Positions 13,104-13,154 of a DNA stretch of 13,154 nt are shown here, in pieces. The position numbers and the translations under genes were made by a program. The notes beneath the pieces were generated by a model. That model did no database searches and was not told the DNA's origin. It saw only the letters and a program-made list of their open reading frames with translations. Positions within the stretch are counted from its first letter, which is position 1. Each line of letters starts with the position of its first letter. This DNA is from Nitrospira sp. (GTDB lineage: Bacteria; UBA9089; CG2-30-40-21; SBAY01), in the NCBI GenBank assembly GCA_005239945.1, contig SBAY01000187.1:1-13154 (forward strand), read 5' to 3'.

Positions 13104-13141
13104 CACAAAGGACACAAAGAATCTTCACAAAGTTCACAAAG
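13104..13141. repeat. CACAAAG repeated four times at the window end
   Basis: CACAAAG occurs at 13104-13110, 13113-13119, 13126-13132 and 13135-13141, with spacings of 9, 13 and 9. No complement (CTTTGTG) lies nearby inside the window, so if this is one arm of an inverted repeat like the others, its partner lies beyond 13154. The 120 bases after the last gene hold also a direct repeat GCACTATA (13040-13047 and 13067-13074) and nothing else I can name. Confidence 0.75.
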
Positions 13142-13154
13142 ACTTATAAAATAA

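Overview
The window looks like a piece of chromosome from an AT-rich, uncultivated bacterium with a double-membrane (Gram-negative type) envelope. The long YidC with a large periplasmic domain, the periplasmic lytic transglycosylase and the PilB/GspE ATPase all point that way. Housekeeping genes are intact and use the standard code. Shine-Dalgarno sites match a normal 16S tail. The dense, word-like intergenic repeats recall uncultivated candidate phyla such as Omnitrophota or Desantisbacteria, but the phylum cannot be fixed from this sequence.

Layout. 1-518: a 15-bp tandem repeat (7 copies, cut by the window edge), a four-helix-bundle protein of the 23S rRNA intervening-sequence (S23) family, then two 15-bp units carrying the inverse core word. 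543-2915 (+): glmM and miaA with a perfect hairpin between them. 2905-3226: a probable decayed ORF and a 17-bp-stem hairpin between convergent genes. 6778-3227 (-): lytic transglycosylase, pgsA, pilB/gspE and acpS, transcribed leftward from a near-consensus promoter, with repeat hairpins in two of the gaps. 6876-7032: a palindromic MITE-like element flanked by a 10-bp direct repeat, between two divergent promoters. 7090-10212 (+): rnpA, yidD, yidC and jag from a perfect consensus sigma-70 promoter. rnpA carries three in-frame palindromic repeats. The usual neighbours rpmH (upstream) and mnmE (downstream) are absent. 10370-13034 (+): a DUF2157 membrane protein overlapping a GDYXXLXY protein, then a 46-residue membrane peptide with an unusually complete Shine-Dalgarno sequence. 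The last 50 bases hold CACAAAG repeats.

How the genes fit together. The rnpA-yidD-yidC-jag block serves tRNA processing, membrane-protein insertion and RNA binding. glmM supplies glucosamine-1-phosphate for peptidoglycan, the lytic transglycosylase remodels that wall, pgsA makes anionic phospholipid, acpS activates acyl carrier protein, and miaA modifies tRNA.

The most unusual signal is in the spacers. Most intergenic gaps hold an inverted repeat, and several have arms built from a roughly 7-bp word (GGCTGAA, GAAATTA, TAATCGG, GTTTATA), with the word changing from gap to gap. The GGCTGAA family occurs at three loci, and at one of them the two inverse arms enclose the S23-like gene. This resembles the ORF-in-a-hairpin-loop design of rRNA intervening sequences, but outside rRNA.
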